Below are positions 6,658-12,974 of a stretch of DNA of 14,625 nt, one piece after another. The notes under the pieces were generated by a model. The model had not been told where the DNA came from. It saw nothing but the letters and a program-made list of their open reading frames with translations, and searched no databases. Numbering within the stretch: the first letter of the stretch is position 1; each line of letters starts with the position of its first letter. Origin of the DNA: Sulfuricurvum sp. (GTDB taxonomy: Bacteria; Campylobacterota; Campylobacteria; Campylobacterales; Sulfurimonadaceae); NCBI GenBank assembly GCA_030679635.1, contig JAUXSZ010000146.1, forward strand, positions 1-14,625, in the 5' to 3' direction. Made by a program: the position numbers and the translations under genes.

Positions 6658-6771
6658 TTATCCTTGTCTTTGTTTATGTTTAGGGGTTTTGCAAATTACG
6701 CGAACCACCCCTTTACGCTTGACGATTTTGCAATCGTCGCACATTTTCTTCACTGAAGAACGTACTTTCAT
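6658..6771 (-). CDS. rpmJ: 50S ribosomal protein L36 (bL36), zinc-ribbon form
   Basis: A 37-residue gene read directly from the minus strand: MKVRSSVKKMCDDCKIVKRK followed by GVVRVICKTPKHKQRQG. Cys11, Cys14, Cys27 and His32 form the zinc ribbon of the C+ type of L36, a small protein binding 23S rRNA helices near the base of the L7/L12 stalk. This zinc-containing form is the one that zinc-starved bacteria replace with a cysteine-free paralogue. A GGAG sequence about 9 bases upstream supports the start. It is the first gene of this transcript. The initiation-factor gene infA, often just ahead of it, is not present in the 240 bases upstream. Confidence 0.96.
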   Translation of the reverse strand: MKVRSSVKKMCDDCKIVKRKGVVRVICKTPKHKQRQG

Positions 6772-6900
6772 CGGTAAGCTCCGTTATATAGGTCCTCTGA
6801 TCTCTCGTAGGTACACGCGAGCGCATACCAATACTTGTGACTACTCTATAAAAGCAGTTACAAACATTCAATCACGCTTGTCTGAGAGGGCAAAGTGGAC
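6772..6900 (-). promoter_or_regulatory. Structured 5' leader of the rpmJ-rpsM-rpsK-rpsD-rpoA-rplQ operon (candidate r-protein leader)
   Basis: About 125 transcribed bases before rpmJ contain several complementary segments. Hairpin 6810-6829 is GGTATGCG-CTCG-CGTGTACC (8 bp including two wobbles). Hairpin 6835-6863 pairs TTGTAACTGC with GTAGTCACAA (9 of 10 positions). Hairpin 6860-6881 pairs ACAAGCGT with ATGTTTGT (8 of 8 with two wobbles) and overlaps the previous one, so they are alternatives. CCTCT at the 5' end can pair with AGAGG near 6794 to close the whole. Several ribosomal operons have leaders bound by one of their own products, S4 being the classic case for alpha operons. No match to a known leader is claimed. 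Confidence 0.45.
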
Positions 6901-6904
6901 GCGT

Positions 6905-6910
6905 AGAATA
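6905..6910 (-). promoter_or_regulatory. Candidate -10 box for the rpmJ operon
   Basis: TATTCT on the minus strand (GATGTATTCTACG), placed so that transcription would begin near 6897, just before the structured leader, with AT-rich sequence upstream. No good -35 box. Chosen mainly by position. Confidence 0.35.
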
Positions 6911-6958
6911 CATCAAACTATGTTAAAAATTTATTAAGAATAAAGAGAAATAGACAAC

Positions 6959-6976
6959 TTGCCTCATTTGAGGCAA
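6959..6976 (-). terminator. Hairpin after hom
   Basis: TTGCCTCA and TGAGGCAA are perfect 8-base arms separated by two bases, about 35 bases after the hom stop. On the transcript it is followed by GTTGTCTATTTCTCTTTATTC, a pyrimidine-rich but interrupted tail. It separates hom from the rpmJ promoter, a sensible place for termination. Confidence 0.5.
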
Positions 6977-7011
6977 AATATAGGATGCTATGCGGGAATA
7001 TTTTTTATTAT

Positions 7012-8271
7012 TTAGATTATTCGTATCATAAAAGGGGTTTCTAAAACCGCATCGAGGCCTTCAAGATCTTTTATCATTGCACATACGTCACTCTCCAACG
7101 CTTCATGTGTGGAGAACAAGAGATGAGCACATTGTGCTTCATACGGACGCTGGAGCATTGCTTCCACTGAAATGCTATGATCAGCAAAAAGTTGTGTAAT
7201 TTGTGCCAGCATCCCAGGTTTATCACTTATTCGAAGACGTAAATAGTATTTTGAACGAATATCCCCTGAGTTTTTAAGGGTCAATCCTTCTTCGAGTGGA
7301 TGATTAAATCCAAGCATCGGTGAGCGTTTTCCAGAACGGACAATATCGATAATATTGGCAACAACCGCGCTCGCCGTAGCATCTCCGCCCGCACCTGGTC
7401 CATAATAGAGGGTTTCACCAACACGATCACCGACAACGCTGATACCGTTCATGACGCCATCAATCTTCCCGATCATCGCATCCTGCTTCACCAAGGCCGC
7501 GTGCACCCTCAGCTCCACTTCTGTTCCGTCTCGTTTTGCAATACCCAACAGTTTGATCGTATAACCGAACTCTTTGGCAAACGTTATGTCTGCCTGAGTA
7601 ATCCCTTGAATTCCCTCGATCAATATCTCTTCAGGTTTTGCATCAATCCCATAGGCGATTGAAGCAAGGATCAAAAGCTTATGCGCTGCATCAAAGCCGC
7701 CGATATCAAAAGTAGGATCCGCTTCAGCATATCCAAGACGTTGTGCTTCCGCCAAAATGGATTCGAAATCGACCCCTTCATTCATCATCTTGGTCAGCAT
7801 ATAGTTACACGTACCGTTCATAATCCCCATGATCGAGAGAATATGGTTGGCTGAGAGTCCCTCGCGCAATGCACTGATGATTGGGATGCCACCCGCAACA
7901 CTCGCTTCAAATTCAAAAGGGATATCCCCTGCGATTTCTTGGAGTTCATAACGGTGATACGCCAAAAGAGCTTTGTTCGCTGTGACAACTGCTTTTCCAC
8001 TGGCCAGTGCTGATTTAAGAATCCTAAAGGGTTCTTCAACCCCCCCCATCAGCTCTACGACAATGTCAATCTCAGGATCGTTAATGATATCCTCTGGATT
8101 TTGGGACAGGAGGATATTGAGGTCACGCACTTTCTCTAAATCACGGACGACGCCCCGCTTGACGACAATTTCATCCCCTGCACGAGCAGAGATGATATCC
8201 GCATTTTCTTCCAGTATTTTAACAACAGATCGTCCGACTGTTCCCACACCAATGATGCCAATACGAATCAC
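7012..8271 (-). CDS. hom: Homoserine dehydrogenase (monofunctional, with C-terminal ACT domain)
   Basis: Reduces aspartate 4-semialdehyde to homoserine, the branch to threonine and methionine. The 419-residue protein has the Rossmann motif GVGTVG (8-13), the conserved TANKALLA (97-104) and the catalytic segment GGFDAAHKL (191-199) with Asp194 and Lys198. A C-terminal ACT domain (about 343-415, YYLRLRISDKPGMLAQI) is the usual site of threonine feedback inhibition. No aspartokinase domain is fused. The start is GTG, overlapping the stop of the upstream aminotransferase gene as GTGA (8268-8271), so the two are translationally coupled. The hairpin at 6959-6976 follows it. Confidence 0.96.
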   Translation of the reverse strand: MIRIGIIGVGTVGRSVVKILEENADIISARAGDEIVVKRGVVRDLEKVRDLNILLSQNPEDIINDPEIDIVVELMGGVEEPFRILKSALASGKAVVTANKALLAYHRYELQEIAGDIPFEFEASVAGGIPIISALREGLSANHILSIMGIMNGTCNYMLTKMMNEGVDFESILAEAQRLGYAEADPTFDIGGFDAAHKLLILASIAYGIDAKPEEILIEGIQGITQADITFAKEFGYTIKLLGIAKRDGTEVELRVHAALVKQDAMIGKIDGVMNGISVVGDRVGETLYYGPGAGGDATASAVVANIIDIVRSGKRSPMLGFNHPLEEGLTLKNSGDIRSKYYLRLRISDKPGMLAQITQLFADHSISVEAMLQRPYEAQCAHLLFSTHEALESDVCAMIKDLEGLDAVLETPFMIRII

Positions 8272-9491
8272 TCAGCACCCTTACAATCGAACTGCTGCAA
8301 AAAGTTTTTGATGTTTTTAGCGGCTTGACGAATCCGTTTATCATTCTCAATGAGGGCAATACGGACATACTCATCCCCGAAATCCCCGAAACCGATCCCC
8401 GGAGCTACGGCGACATTGGCTTCCACCAAAAGACGCTTTGAAAATTCCAAACTTCCTAAATGGCGTGCGCATTCAGGGATACGTGCCCATACGAACATCG
8501 AGGATTGATTACGTCGAACCGGCCATCCTGAACGGTTAAAAGCTTCCAGCAATACATCTTGGCGGTGATCGTACTTGTCGGTAATTTCTTTAACACACGC
8601 TTGATCGCCATTAAGTGCGACGATAGCCGCCACTTGAATAGGGGTGAACATCCCGTAATCAAGCCAGCTTTTGATTTTTTGTAGGGCACCGATGAGTTTC
8701 GCATTCCCGACAAAAAAGCCGACACGCCATCCGGCCATATTGTAACTTTTTGAGAGGGTGAAACTCTCGACTGCAACATCTTTGGCTCCCGGAACCGAGA
8801 GAATAGATGGGGTCTTATAGCCGTCAAATGTCAGATCTCCATAAGCAATATCACTAATAATATAAAAACGCTCCCGTTTAGCCATCTCGACTATACGGGT
8901 GTAAAACTCCGGTGTTACCGTCGCTGTTGTCGGATTGTGCGGAAAATTAACGACCACATATTTTGGTTTTGGAAACGAAATATGAAACGCTTGTTCCAAT
9001 CGTTCAAAAAAGAGATCCTCATCCACTTTGTAATCTTCATCAAAAGGGAGTTCCATTTTTTGGACATTCCCGCCCGCTAAAATAAAGGCATACGAATGAA
9101 TAGGATAGGTTGGATCAGGAACAACAACGACGTCTCCTGGATTCGTAATGGCGTATGCCAAATGCGCATATCCCTCTTTCGAGCCCATCGTCGCAACGGC
9201 TTCCGTATCGGGATCGAGATCAACATCATAACGACGCTTGTACCAATCACAGATTGCCTGGCGGAGTTTTGGAATCCCTTTGGAAACGGAATAGCCATGC
9301 GTTTTTGTTTTTTGAGCCGACTCAATGAGTTTTTCGCGAATATGTTCCGGCGTATCGCCGTCGGGATTTCCCATACTAAAGTCAATAACATCGGCGCCTG
9401 TACGTCTACGCGCCATCTTAAGTTCATTTACCTCTGCAAAGACATATTTAGGGAGGCGCTTGATACGATCAAACTGTATTTCATCAAACAT
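8268..9491 (-). CDS. alaC: PLP-dependent aminotransferase, AlaC-like (often labelled LL-diaminopimelate aminotransferase)
   Basis: A 407-residue fold-type I aminotransferase. By recall it matches E. coli AlaC (glutamate-pyruvate transaminase) along its whole length: RLPKYVFAEVNELKMARRR, DVIDFSMGNPDG (34-45), HGYSVSKGIPKLR (65-77), MGSKEG (102-107), and SFTLSKSYNMAGWRVGFFVGN. Lys248 in that last segment forms the Schiff base with pyridoxal phosphate. The C-terminus has GIGFGDFGDEYVRIALIEN with the substrate-carboxylate arginine. It most likely makes alanine from pyruvate and glutamate. A role in DAP or aspartate-family transamination cannot be excluded, because Campylobacterota relatives are often annotated as DapL and the gene is coupled to hom. 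The ATG has AGGTTG upstream. Confidence 0.85.
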   Translation of the reverse strand: MFDEIQFDRIKRLPKYVFAEVNELKMARRRTGADVIDFSMGNPDGDTPEHIREKLIESAQKTKTHGYSVSKGIPKLRQAICDWYKRRYDVDLDPDTEAVATMGSKEGYAHLAYAITNPGDVVVVPDPTYPIHSYAFILAGGNVQKMELPFDEDYKVDEDLFFERLEQAFHISFPKPKYVVVNFPHNPTTATVTPEFYTRIVEMAKRERFYIISDIAYGDLTFDGYKTPSILSVPGAKDVAVESFTLSKSYNMAGWRVGFFVGNAKLIGALQKIKSWLDYGMFTPIQVAAIVALNGDQACVKEITDKYDHRQDVLLEAFNRSGWPVRRNQSSMFVWARIPECARHLGSLEFSKRLLVEANVAVAPGIGFGDFGDEYVRIALIENDKRIRQAAKNIKNFLQQFDCKGAE

Positions 9492-9521
9492 TATTGCAAC
9501 CTGTTAAAAAAAAATTGCGCA

Positions 9522-9530
9522 ATTCTAACA
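9522..9530 (-). promoter_or_regulatory. Extended -10 promoter for the alaC-hom operon
   Basis: The minus strand reads TGTTAGAAT: TG, one base, then TAGAAT, a one-mismatch -10 box with the TGn extension. It is about 31 bases before the alaC ATG. The expected transcript would start near 9515 and include a run of nine U residues (from nine A on the plus strand, 9506-9514). Confidence 0.45.
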
Positions 9531-9556
9531 TAGAGGGACTCCTAAAAAGCTTATAG

Positions 9557-10195
9557 CTATTGCTGTTCATCATTCGCATCCTCAATCCACATCCCCTCTT
9601 TTAGCATTTTCATCCCATTTGCATTGGAAACTTTTAAATACATGGCATGTTCTGGCATCTTAAAACTCATCCGATCTCTGGGTTTAAACTCTCGAAAAGA
9701 TCCTAAAATCTGCATATTTTTATCCAAAATGGCAATTTCAGGATACCATTTATTGCCATAAGGGGCTTCTATCGAGATGCTAAGCGTCCGATTCACCACA
9801 AACCAATAAGGGAGGCTTGCGCGCTCAAGCTGCGCCCCCTCATCTTCGCTAATAGCCGGCAGACTCCAAAATGCTCTTGAAGCATCCAGCCCTATTCTCC
9901 ACTGTTTCTTTTTAAACTCTCCATTTTGAACCACGATTTGATGCTCGCGCAGCATTTCGACGAAGTATTTTGGATCAAACATTTTTTTTCCGTTAAGGGA
10001 CAAATCCATCTCTATCGTTCCCTCGACGCTACGGTAACGGTACACATTGGCTTTAAATCCCATCGATCCCAATACATTATAGATGATTTTCGTCGACAGC
10101 AACCCTCCCTGTATAATACGCAAATGCATATCCGGTTTTGTCTCTGTAGCTACTAATGAAAACGTAATCATCATTAGCCAAAGCAGCGATTTCAT
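9557..10195 (-). CDS. Exported conserved hypothetical protein
   Basis: A 212-residue protein I do not recognise. It begins with a clear signal peptide (MKSLLWLMMITFSLVATETK, likely cleaved near residue 17), so the mature protein is probably periplasmic. The mature part looks like mixed alpha/beta: GGLLSTKIIYNVLGSMGFKAN (30-50), LSLNGKKMFDPKYFVEMLREHQI (66-87), then beta-rich sequence with many aromatic residues and an acidic end. There are no cysteines, so no disulfides or metal clusters of that kind. Its ATG shares one base with the stop of the upstream RodZ-like gene (TAATG), which implies coupled synthesis. The partner's domain also reaches the periplasm, so the two may interact. Confidence 0.7.
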   Translation of the reverse strand: MKSLLWLMMITFSLVATETKPDMHLRIIQGGLLSTKIIYNVLGSMGFKANVYRYRSVEGTIEMDLSLNGKKMFDPKYFVEMLREHQIVVQNGEFKKKQWRIGLDASRAFWSLPAISEDEGAQLERASLPYWFVVNRTLSISIEAPYGNKWYPEIAILDKNMQILGSFREFKPRDRMSFKMPEHAMYLKVSNANGMKMLKEGMWIEDANDEQQ

Positions 10196-11022
10196 TACCA
10201 GGCGCTTCCCTTATTTTTAACTCTAAATTGCTCATCATTCAACTGTTGCAATTTGCCATTTTCATACGAAAACCAAACCGTATCTTTCTCTTTTAATGTT
10301 TTATTTCCGCTGGGTGTGGCTACTTCAAGTCGGCCATGCCCAAAAATAAAGAGCCAATTTTTAGTAGTGTCAATCACAATGGGATCTTTAGTAATTTTTT
10401 GGCTCTTCTCGCCCGTTGACAAATCCATCATCCCAACCCATACTTTTGAAATGGGCTTGATACTCACTGCATTTTCAAGACTTATAATGGAAGTATCGGC
10501 CACAGTAGTCACATTTTTCTCATCTTTAATAAGTGAAATATTTGCTTCCACAGTAGCGATCGGCACAGTAGTATTTATCTCTGCTGGAATGATCACATCA
10601 CTATTTTGGTCCACAACTTCTACAGTAGCGCTGCTCAGATTCATCACCTCTTCAGAAGGGGCCATGGTCAGATTTCCCTGTATCATTGATCCCAATATTA
10701 CTAAGACTGCAATGGCGATTATTCCTCCAAGAATCCATTTCTGCCGTGTACGTGACTGTGCTTGTAAAATAACCGATTCTTTGGCGATAAGGGTATCTGG
10801 GTGAGATTGGACAAACTGATCGTATTCGTCACGAAGAGAGGAAAGCTCCATTCCGTATTCACGCTCCAGAATGGAGACAAATCCCATAAATTGAACCCGC
10901 GTTAATTCACCGAATGATTTCGTTAACACTGATTCAAGTTTAGAACGGGCAATATGGGTCTGTTCGTGAATAACGCTGACACCAAGATTTTGTAAATCTT
11001 CAAAAGTATGAATCGTATTCAT
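10195..11022 (-). CDS. RodZ-like single-pass membrane protein (divergent)
   Basis: A 275-residue protein with the layout of RodZ. A cytoplasmic helical region (about 5-75, TFEDLQNLGVSVIHEQTHI then FMGFVSILEREYGMEL) resembles the RodZ N-terminal helix-turn-helix. A basic stop (RTRQK) precedes one membrane helix (about 96-114). A Thr/Ser/Val-rich linker (118-190) leads to a beta-rich periplasmic domain (about 192-262, KVWVGMMDLSTGEK ... LFIFGHGRLEVATPSGN). RodZ links MreB to wall synthesis in rod cells. The resemblance is in layout and weak sequence pattern, so orthology is inference. It overlaps rlmB by 4 bases (ATGA) and the secreted-protein gene by 1 base. Confidence 0.6.
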   Translation of the reverse strand: MNTIHTFEDLQNLGVSVIHEQTHIARSKLESVLTKSFGELTRVQFMGFVSILEREYGMELSSLRDEYDQFVQSHPDTLIAKESVILQAQSRTRQKWILGGIIAIAVLVILGSMIQGNLTMAPSEEVMNLSSATVEVVDQNSDVIIPAEINTTVPIATVEANISLIKDEKNVTTVADTSIISLENAVSIKPISKVWVGMMDLSTGEKSQKITKDPIVIDTTKNWLFIFGHGRLEVATPSGNKTLKEKDTVWFSYENGKLQQLNDEQFRVKNKGSAW

Positions 11023-11696
11023 CTCATTCTCTCCATTAAAATTGCCCCGGCAACACCAACATTCAGCGAATCAAAATCATGGCTCATACGAATCGATACC
11101 CCTTGATCGATCCCTTTTTGAATTCTGCCGCTAAGCCCCTCTCCTTCATTTCCCAAAATCAGTACACGCTTTGAAGCAAATGTTGTCTCGCGAACATCCG
11201 TCCCCTCCATCATCGCTCCATACAACGTAAACCCTGACTGTTTGAGCTCATGCATGACATCATGAATGTTGTGGATGATCACAAAAGGCAAATCCAGAGC
11301 AGCGCCGCTGCTGGTTCGGATAATAGACTCGAAATTCGGTTCCTTGATACCGCAAATCACCATTGCATCTACACCAAGCGCATAGGCGCTACGTACTAAT
11401 GCGCCAACATTTCCCATATCCGTGATCGAATTCAAAACGACAATAAATTCACACTTCTTTAAAAAAGGGGATGCGTATGGAACCAATGGTGACATTTCAG
11501 CAATATAACCTTGGTGGTGACCCCCCTTGACCATTGATTGTGCAGCATTCTCAGGGATTCGTTTCACCTCGAATCCCATTTTCATCAATACTGAATACTC
11601 TTTTTTATCCACTTCTTTGGCCAGATACAGAGTCTTAATACGATCACGATGGCGCTCTAGGGCGTAGAATACAGGTTGTTTTCCATAAATTAGCAT
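11019..11696 (-). CDS. rlmB: 23S rRNA 2'-O-methyltransferase, TrmH/RlmB type (SPOUT)
   Basis: A 225-residue SPOUT methyltransferase. An N-terminal substrate-binding domain (about 1-75) starts MLIYGKQPVFYALE, as in RlmB. The knotted catalytic domain shows motif 1 LNSITDMGNVGALVRSAYALG (88-108), motif 2 VLILGNEGEGL (178-188) and motif 3 DSLNVGVAGAIL (209-220), which bind SAM and form the knot. RlmB methylates the ribose of G2251 in the 23S P loop. A related TrmH-family target cannot be ruled out from sequence. It leads a tightly packed unit with the RodZ-like and secreted-protein genes; that pairing is not functionally obvious. Confidence 0.9.
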   Translation of the reverse strand: MLIYGKQPVFYALERHRDRIKTLYLAKEVDKKEYSVLMKMGFEVKRIPENAAQSMVKGGHHQGYIAEMSPLVPYASPFLKKCEFIVVLNSITDMGNVGALVRSAYALGVDAMVICGIKEPNFESIIRTSSGAALDLPFVIIHNIHDVMHELKQSGFTLYGAMMEGTDVRETTFASKRVLILGNEGEGLSGRIQKGIDQGVSIRMSHDFDSLNVGVAGAILMERMR

Positions 11697-11740
11697 TTTG
11701 CTCTCTTTTGTTTTTTATGATGATGTGGAAGAAAAAATAT

Positions 11741-11758
11741 TTTATAATAGTTATTATA
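11741..11758 (-). promoter_or_regulatory. AT-rich promoter region of rlmB (two possible -10 boxes in a palindrome)
   Basis: The minus strand carries TATAAT (11753-11758) and TATAAA (11741-11746) in a 65-base gap after rsmI. The two form a palindrome, TATAATA and TATTATA around two central bases (11743-11758), followed by ATTTTTTC. It may be the rlmB promoter, a weak terminator for rsmI, or both. Confidence 0.35.
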
Positions 11759-11761
11759 TCT

Positions 11762-12571
11762 CTATGTGTTTAAGAGGCGCTGATAGCACTCTTTTGGATT
11801 TTCTCCGGTAATCTTGGCGATTAATTTTGACGCCGCCTTTTTAGGAATATCCAAATCAAGAATATCGGACTCGCTCAGATTTCCCCCTTGATGCTGGGAA
11901 GCTTCAATAACCACGACCCACTCACCGCGAATTTCATCCGTTAATTGGCTCAACAGTTCGGATGCCGTTGCGCGATAAAAACGTTGAAACTTTTTGCTAA
12001 TCTCTTTGGCTAAAAACACCTGACGATCGGGAGCGGAAATCACTATTTCATGCAACAACTTATCCAAACGCTTCGGAGATTCATACAAGACGGTTGTATA
12101 CCCATTGAAAAGAGCTTCTTGAAGTGCTGCCGCTCTGTCATGCCCTTTGTGGGGTAAAAAGCCGAAAAAAAGCATTTTTGTCTCACAAAAACCACTGGCT
12201 ACAAAAGCACTTAATACGGCATTTGCTCCGGGTAAAATATCGTACTTTACCCCATTATCCATGCAATAGCGCACCAATAATTGTCCAGGATCACTAATCC
12301 CAGGCATCCCTGCATCGCTTACATAGAGGACATTGACATTAAAAAAATCAGGGGTTAATTTGGCAATAAATTGGGCTTCATTATGGGAATGCAAACTCAA
12401 AAACTGAGGTTCACTCGTAGTCAAGTTATGGCGCTCTTTGAGCAAATGGATCAGCTTTTTCGTAACACGGGTATCTTCGCAAAGGATAATATCAGCAGTT
12501 GAGAGTGTTTCTAGGGAACGGAGTGAAATATCAGAAATATTACCGATAGGGGTGGGTACAAGAGATAACAT
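11762..12571 (-). CDS. rsmI: 16S rRNA (cytidine-1402-2'-O)-methyltransferase
   Basis: RsmI methylates the ribose of C1402 in the 16S decoding centre using SAM. The 269-residue protein carries the tetrapyrrole-methylase-fold signatures: LVPTPIGNISDISLRSLE (4-21), CEDTR (31-35), LSLHSHNE (58-65), YVSDAGMPGISDPG (83-96), LPGANAVLSA (113-122) and FFGFLPHKG (135-143). All are standard for the family. A C-terminal helical segment (KKAASKLIAKITGENPKECYQRLL) completes it. The start has AGAGGA four bases or so upstream. It follows rpmE across an 87-base gap full of small complementary repeats. Its neighbours rsmE and rlmB also modify rRNA. Confidence 0.96.
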   Translation of the reverse strand: MLSLVPTPIGNISDISLRSLETLSTADIILCEDTRVTKKLIHLLKERHNLTTSEPQFLSLHSHNEAQFIAKLTPDFFNVNVLYVSDAGMPGISDPGQLLVRYCMDNGVKYDILPGANAVLSAFVASGFCETKMLFFGFLPHKGHDRAAALQEALFNGYTTVLYESPKRLDKLLHEIVISAPDRQVFLAKEISKKFQRFYRATASELLSQLTDEIRGEWVVVIEASQHQGGNLSESDILDLDIPKKAASKLIAKITGENPKECYQRLLNT

Positions 12572-12585
12572 CGTTCCTCTTAATC

Positions 12586-12651
12586 TGCTTCAGTGAAGCA
12601 AGCTTTAGTGCCTTAGCGGCGAGCGTAGCTAAAGGGATGTATTCCTTTAGC
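12586..12651 (-). promoter_or_regulatory. Structured intercistronic region between rpmE and rsmI
   Basis: On the transcript GCTAAAGG and CCTTTAGC (12628-12651) form a perfect 8-bp stem with an 8-nt loop immediately after rpmE. The CCTTTAGC arm can instead pair with GCTAAGG near 12611-12617 (one bulge), or CTTTAG with CTAAAG further on. A third hairpin, TGCTTC-ACT-GAAGCA, sits at 12586-12600, about 15 bases before the rsmI start. No U-tract follows any of them, so a regulatory or processing element or a small dispersed repeat is more likely than a simple terminator. Confidence 0.4.
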
Positions 12652-12658
12652 GTTCAAA

Positions 12659-12862
12659 TTACTGATTTAGTGCGTAACGTTTTTTGAATTTATCGATACG
12701 GCCAGCGGTATCTACTTGACGCTCAGAACCGGTATAAAACGGATGACATTCGCTGCAGATATCAACACGGAAAGCGGCTTTTGTGCTCATTGTTTTAAAT
12801 GTGTTACCGCATGCGCAGTCAACAGTACATTCAACAGTATTCGGGTGAAGATCTTTTTTCAT
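12659..12862 (-). CDS. rpmE: 50S ribosomal protein L31 (bL31), zinc-binding form
   Basis: A 67-residue L31, which lies at the central protuberance and bridges to the 30S head. Cys16, Cys18, Cys36 and Cys39 (CACG and CSEC) give the zinc-binding C+ form. The C-terminus has YTGSERQVDTAGRIDKFKKRY, the usual ending. The start MKKDLHPNTVECTVDCACGN is standard. It has its own strong promoter (TTGTAA, 17 bases, TATAAT) and an approximately 77-base leader with hairpins, as often found before genes for L31 that control their own level. An 87-base structured gap follows before rsmI. Confidence 0.96.
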   Translation of the reverse strand: MKKDLHPNTVECTVDCACGNTFKTMSTKAAFRVDICSECHPFYTGSERQVDTAGRIDKFKKRYALNQ

Positions 12863-12940
12863 AATTTTACCTTGTGAATGACGGCGTTGTACGTCAATCG
12901 GTGTGAGTTTTACATCCGTACCTGGGGACGGATTGTTGGA
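12863..12940 (-). promoter_or_regulatory. Structured 5' leader of rpmE (candidate L31 autoregulatory leader)
   Basis: Hairpin 1 (12914-12933) pairs ATCCGT with ACGGAT over an 8-nt loop. Hairpin 2 (12879-12896) pairs TGACG with CGTCA over an 8-nt loop. CAATC at 12931-12935, which overlaps hairpin 1, can instead pair with GATTG at 12895-12899, giving a second fold. L31 leaders are known in several bacterial groups; whether this one belongs to any of them is not determined here. Confidence 0.45.
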
Positions 12941-12945
12941 CGCGA

Positions 12946-12974
12946 ATTATAGCCAAAGATTTCTATTTTTACAA
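12946..12974 (-). promoter_or_regulatory. rpmE promoter (-35 TTGTAA, 17-bp spacer, -10 TATAAT)
   Basis: Perfect TATAAT (12946-12951) with TTGTAA (12969-12974), four of six to consensus, 17 bases apart on the minus strand. The -35 box overlaps the rsmE stop codon. This is the best-formed promoter in the window and gives a leader of about 77 bases to rpmE. Confidence 0.7.

Noticed and set aside
6772..6900. Possible tRNA-like or decayed tRNA sequence in the rpmJ leader
   Set aside because: No acceptor/T-arm pattern (no GGTTCRA-type loop) was found in either direction; the hairpins fit a leader better.
6689..6937. Plus-strand frame of 82 codons across rpmJ and its leader
   Set aside because: It overlaps rpmJ antisense and the structured leader, has no ribosome binding site, and the peptide has no domain.
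8456..9427. Minus-strand alternative frames inside the aminotransferase
   Set aside because: Out-of-frame shadows of alaC on the same strand; peptides are shifted readings with unnatural composition.
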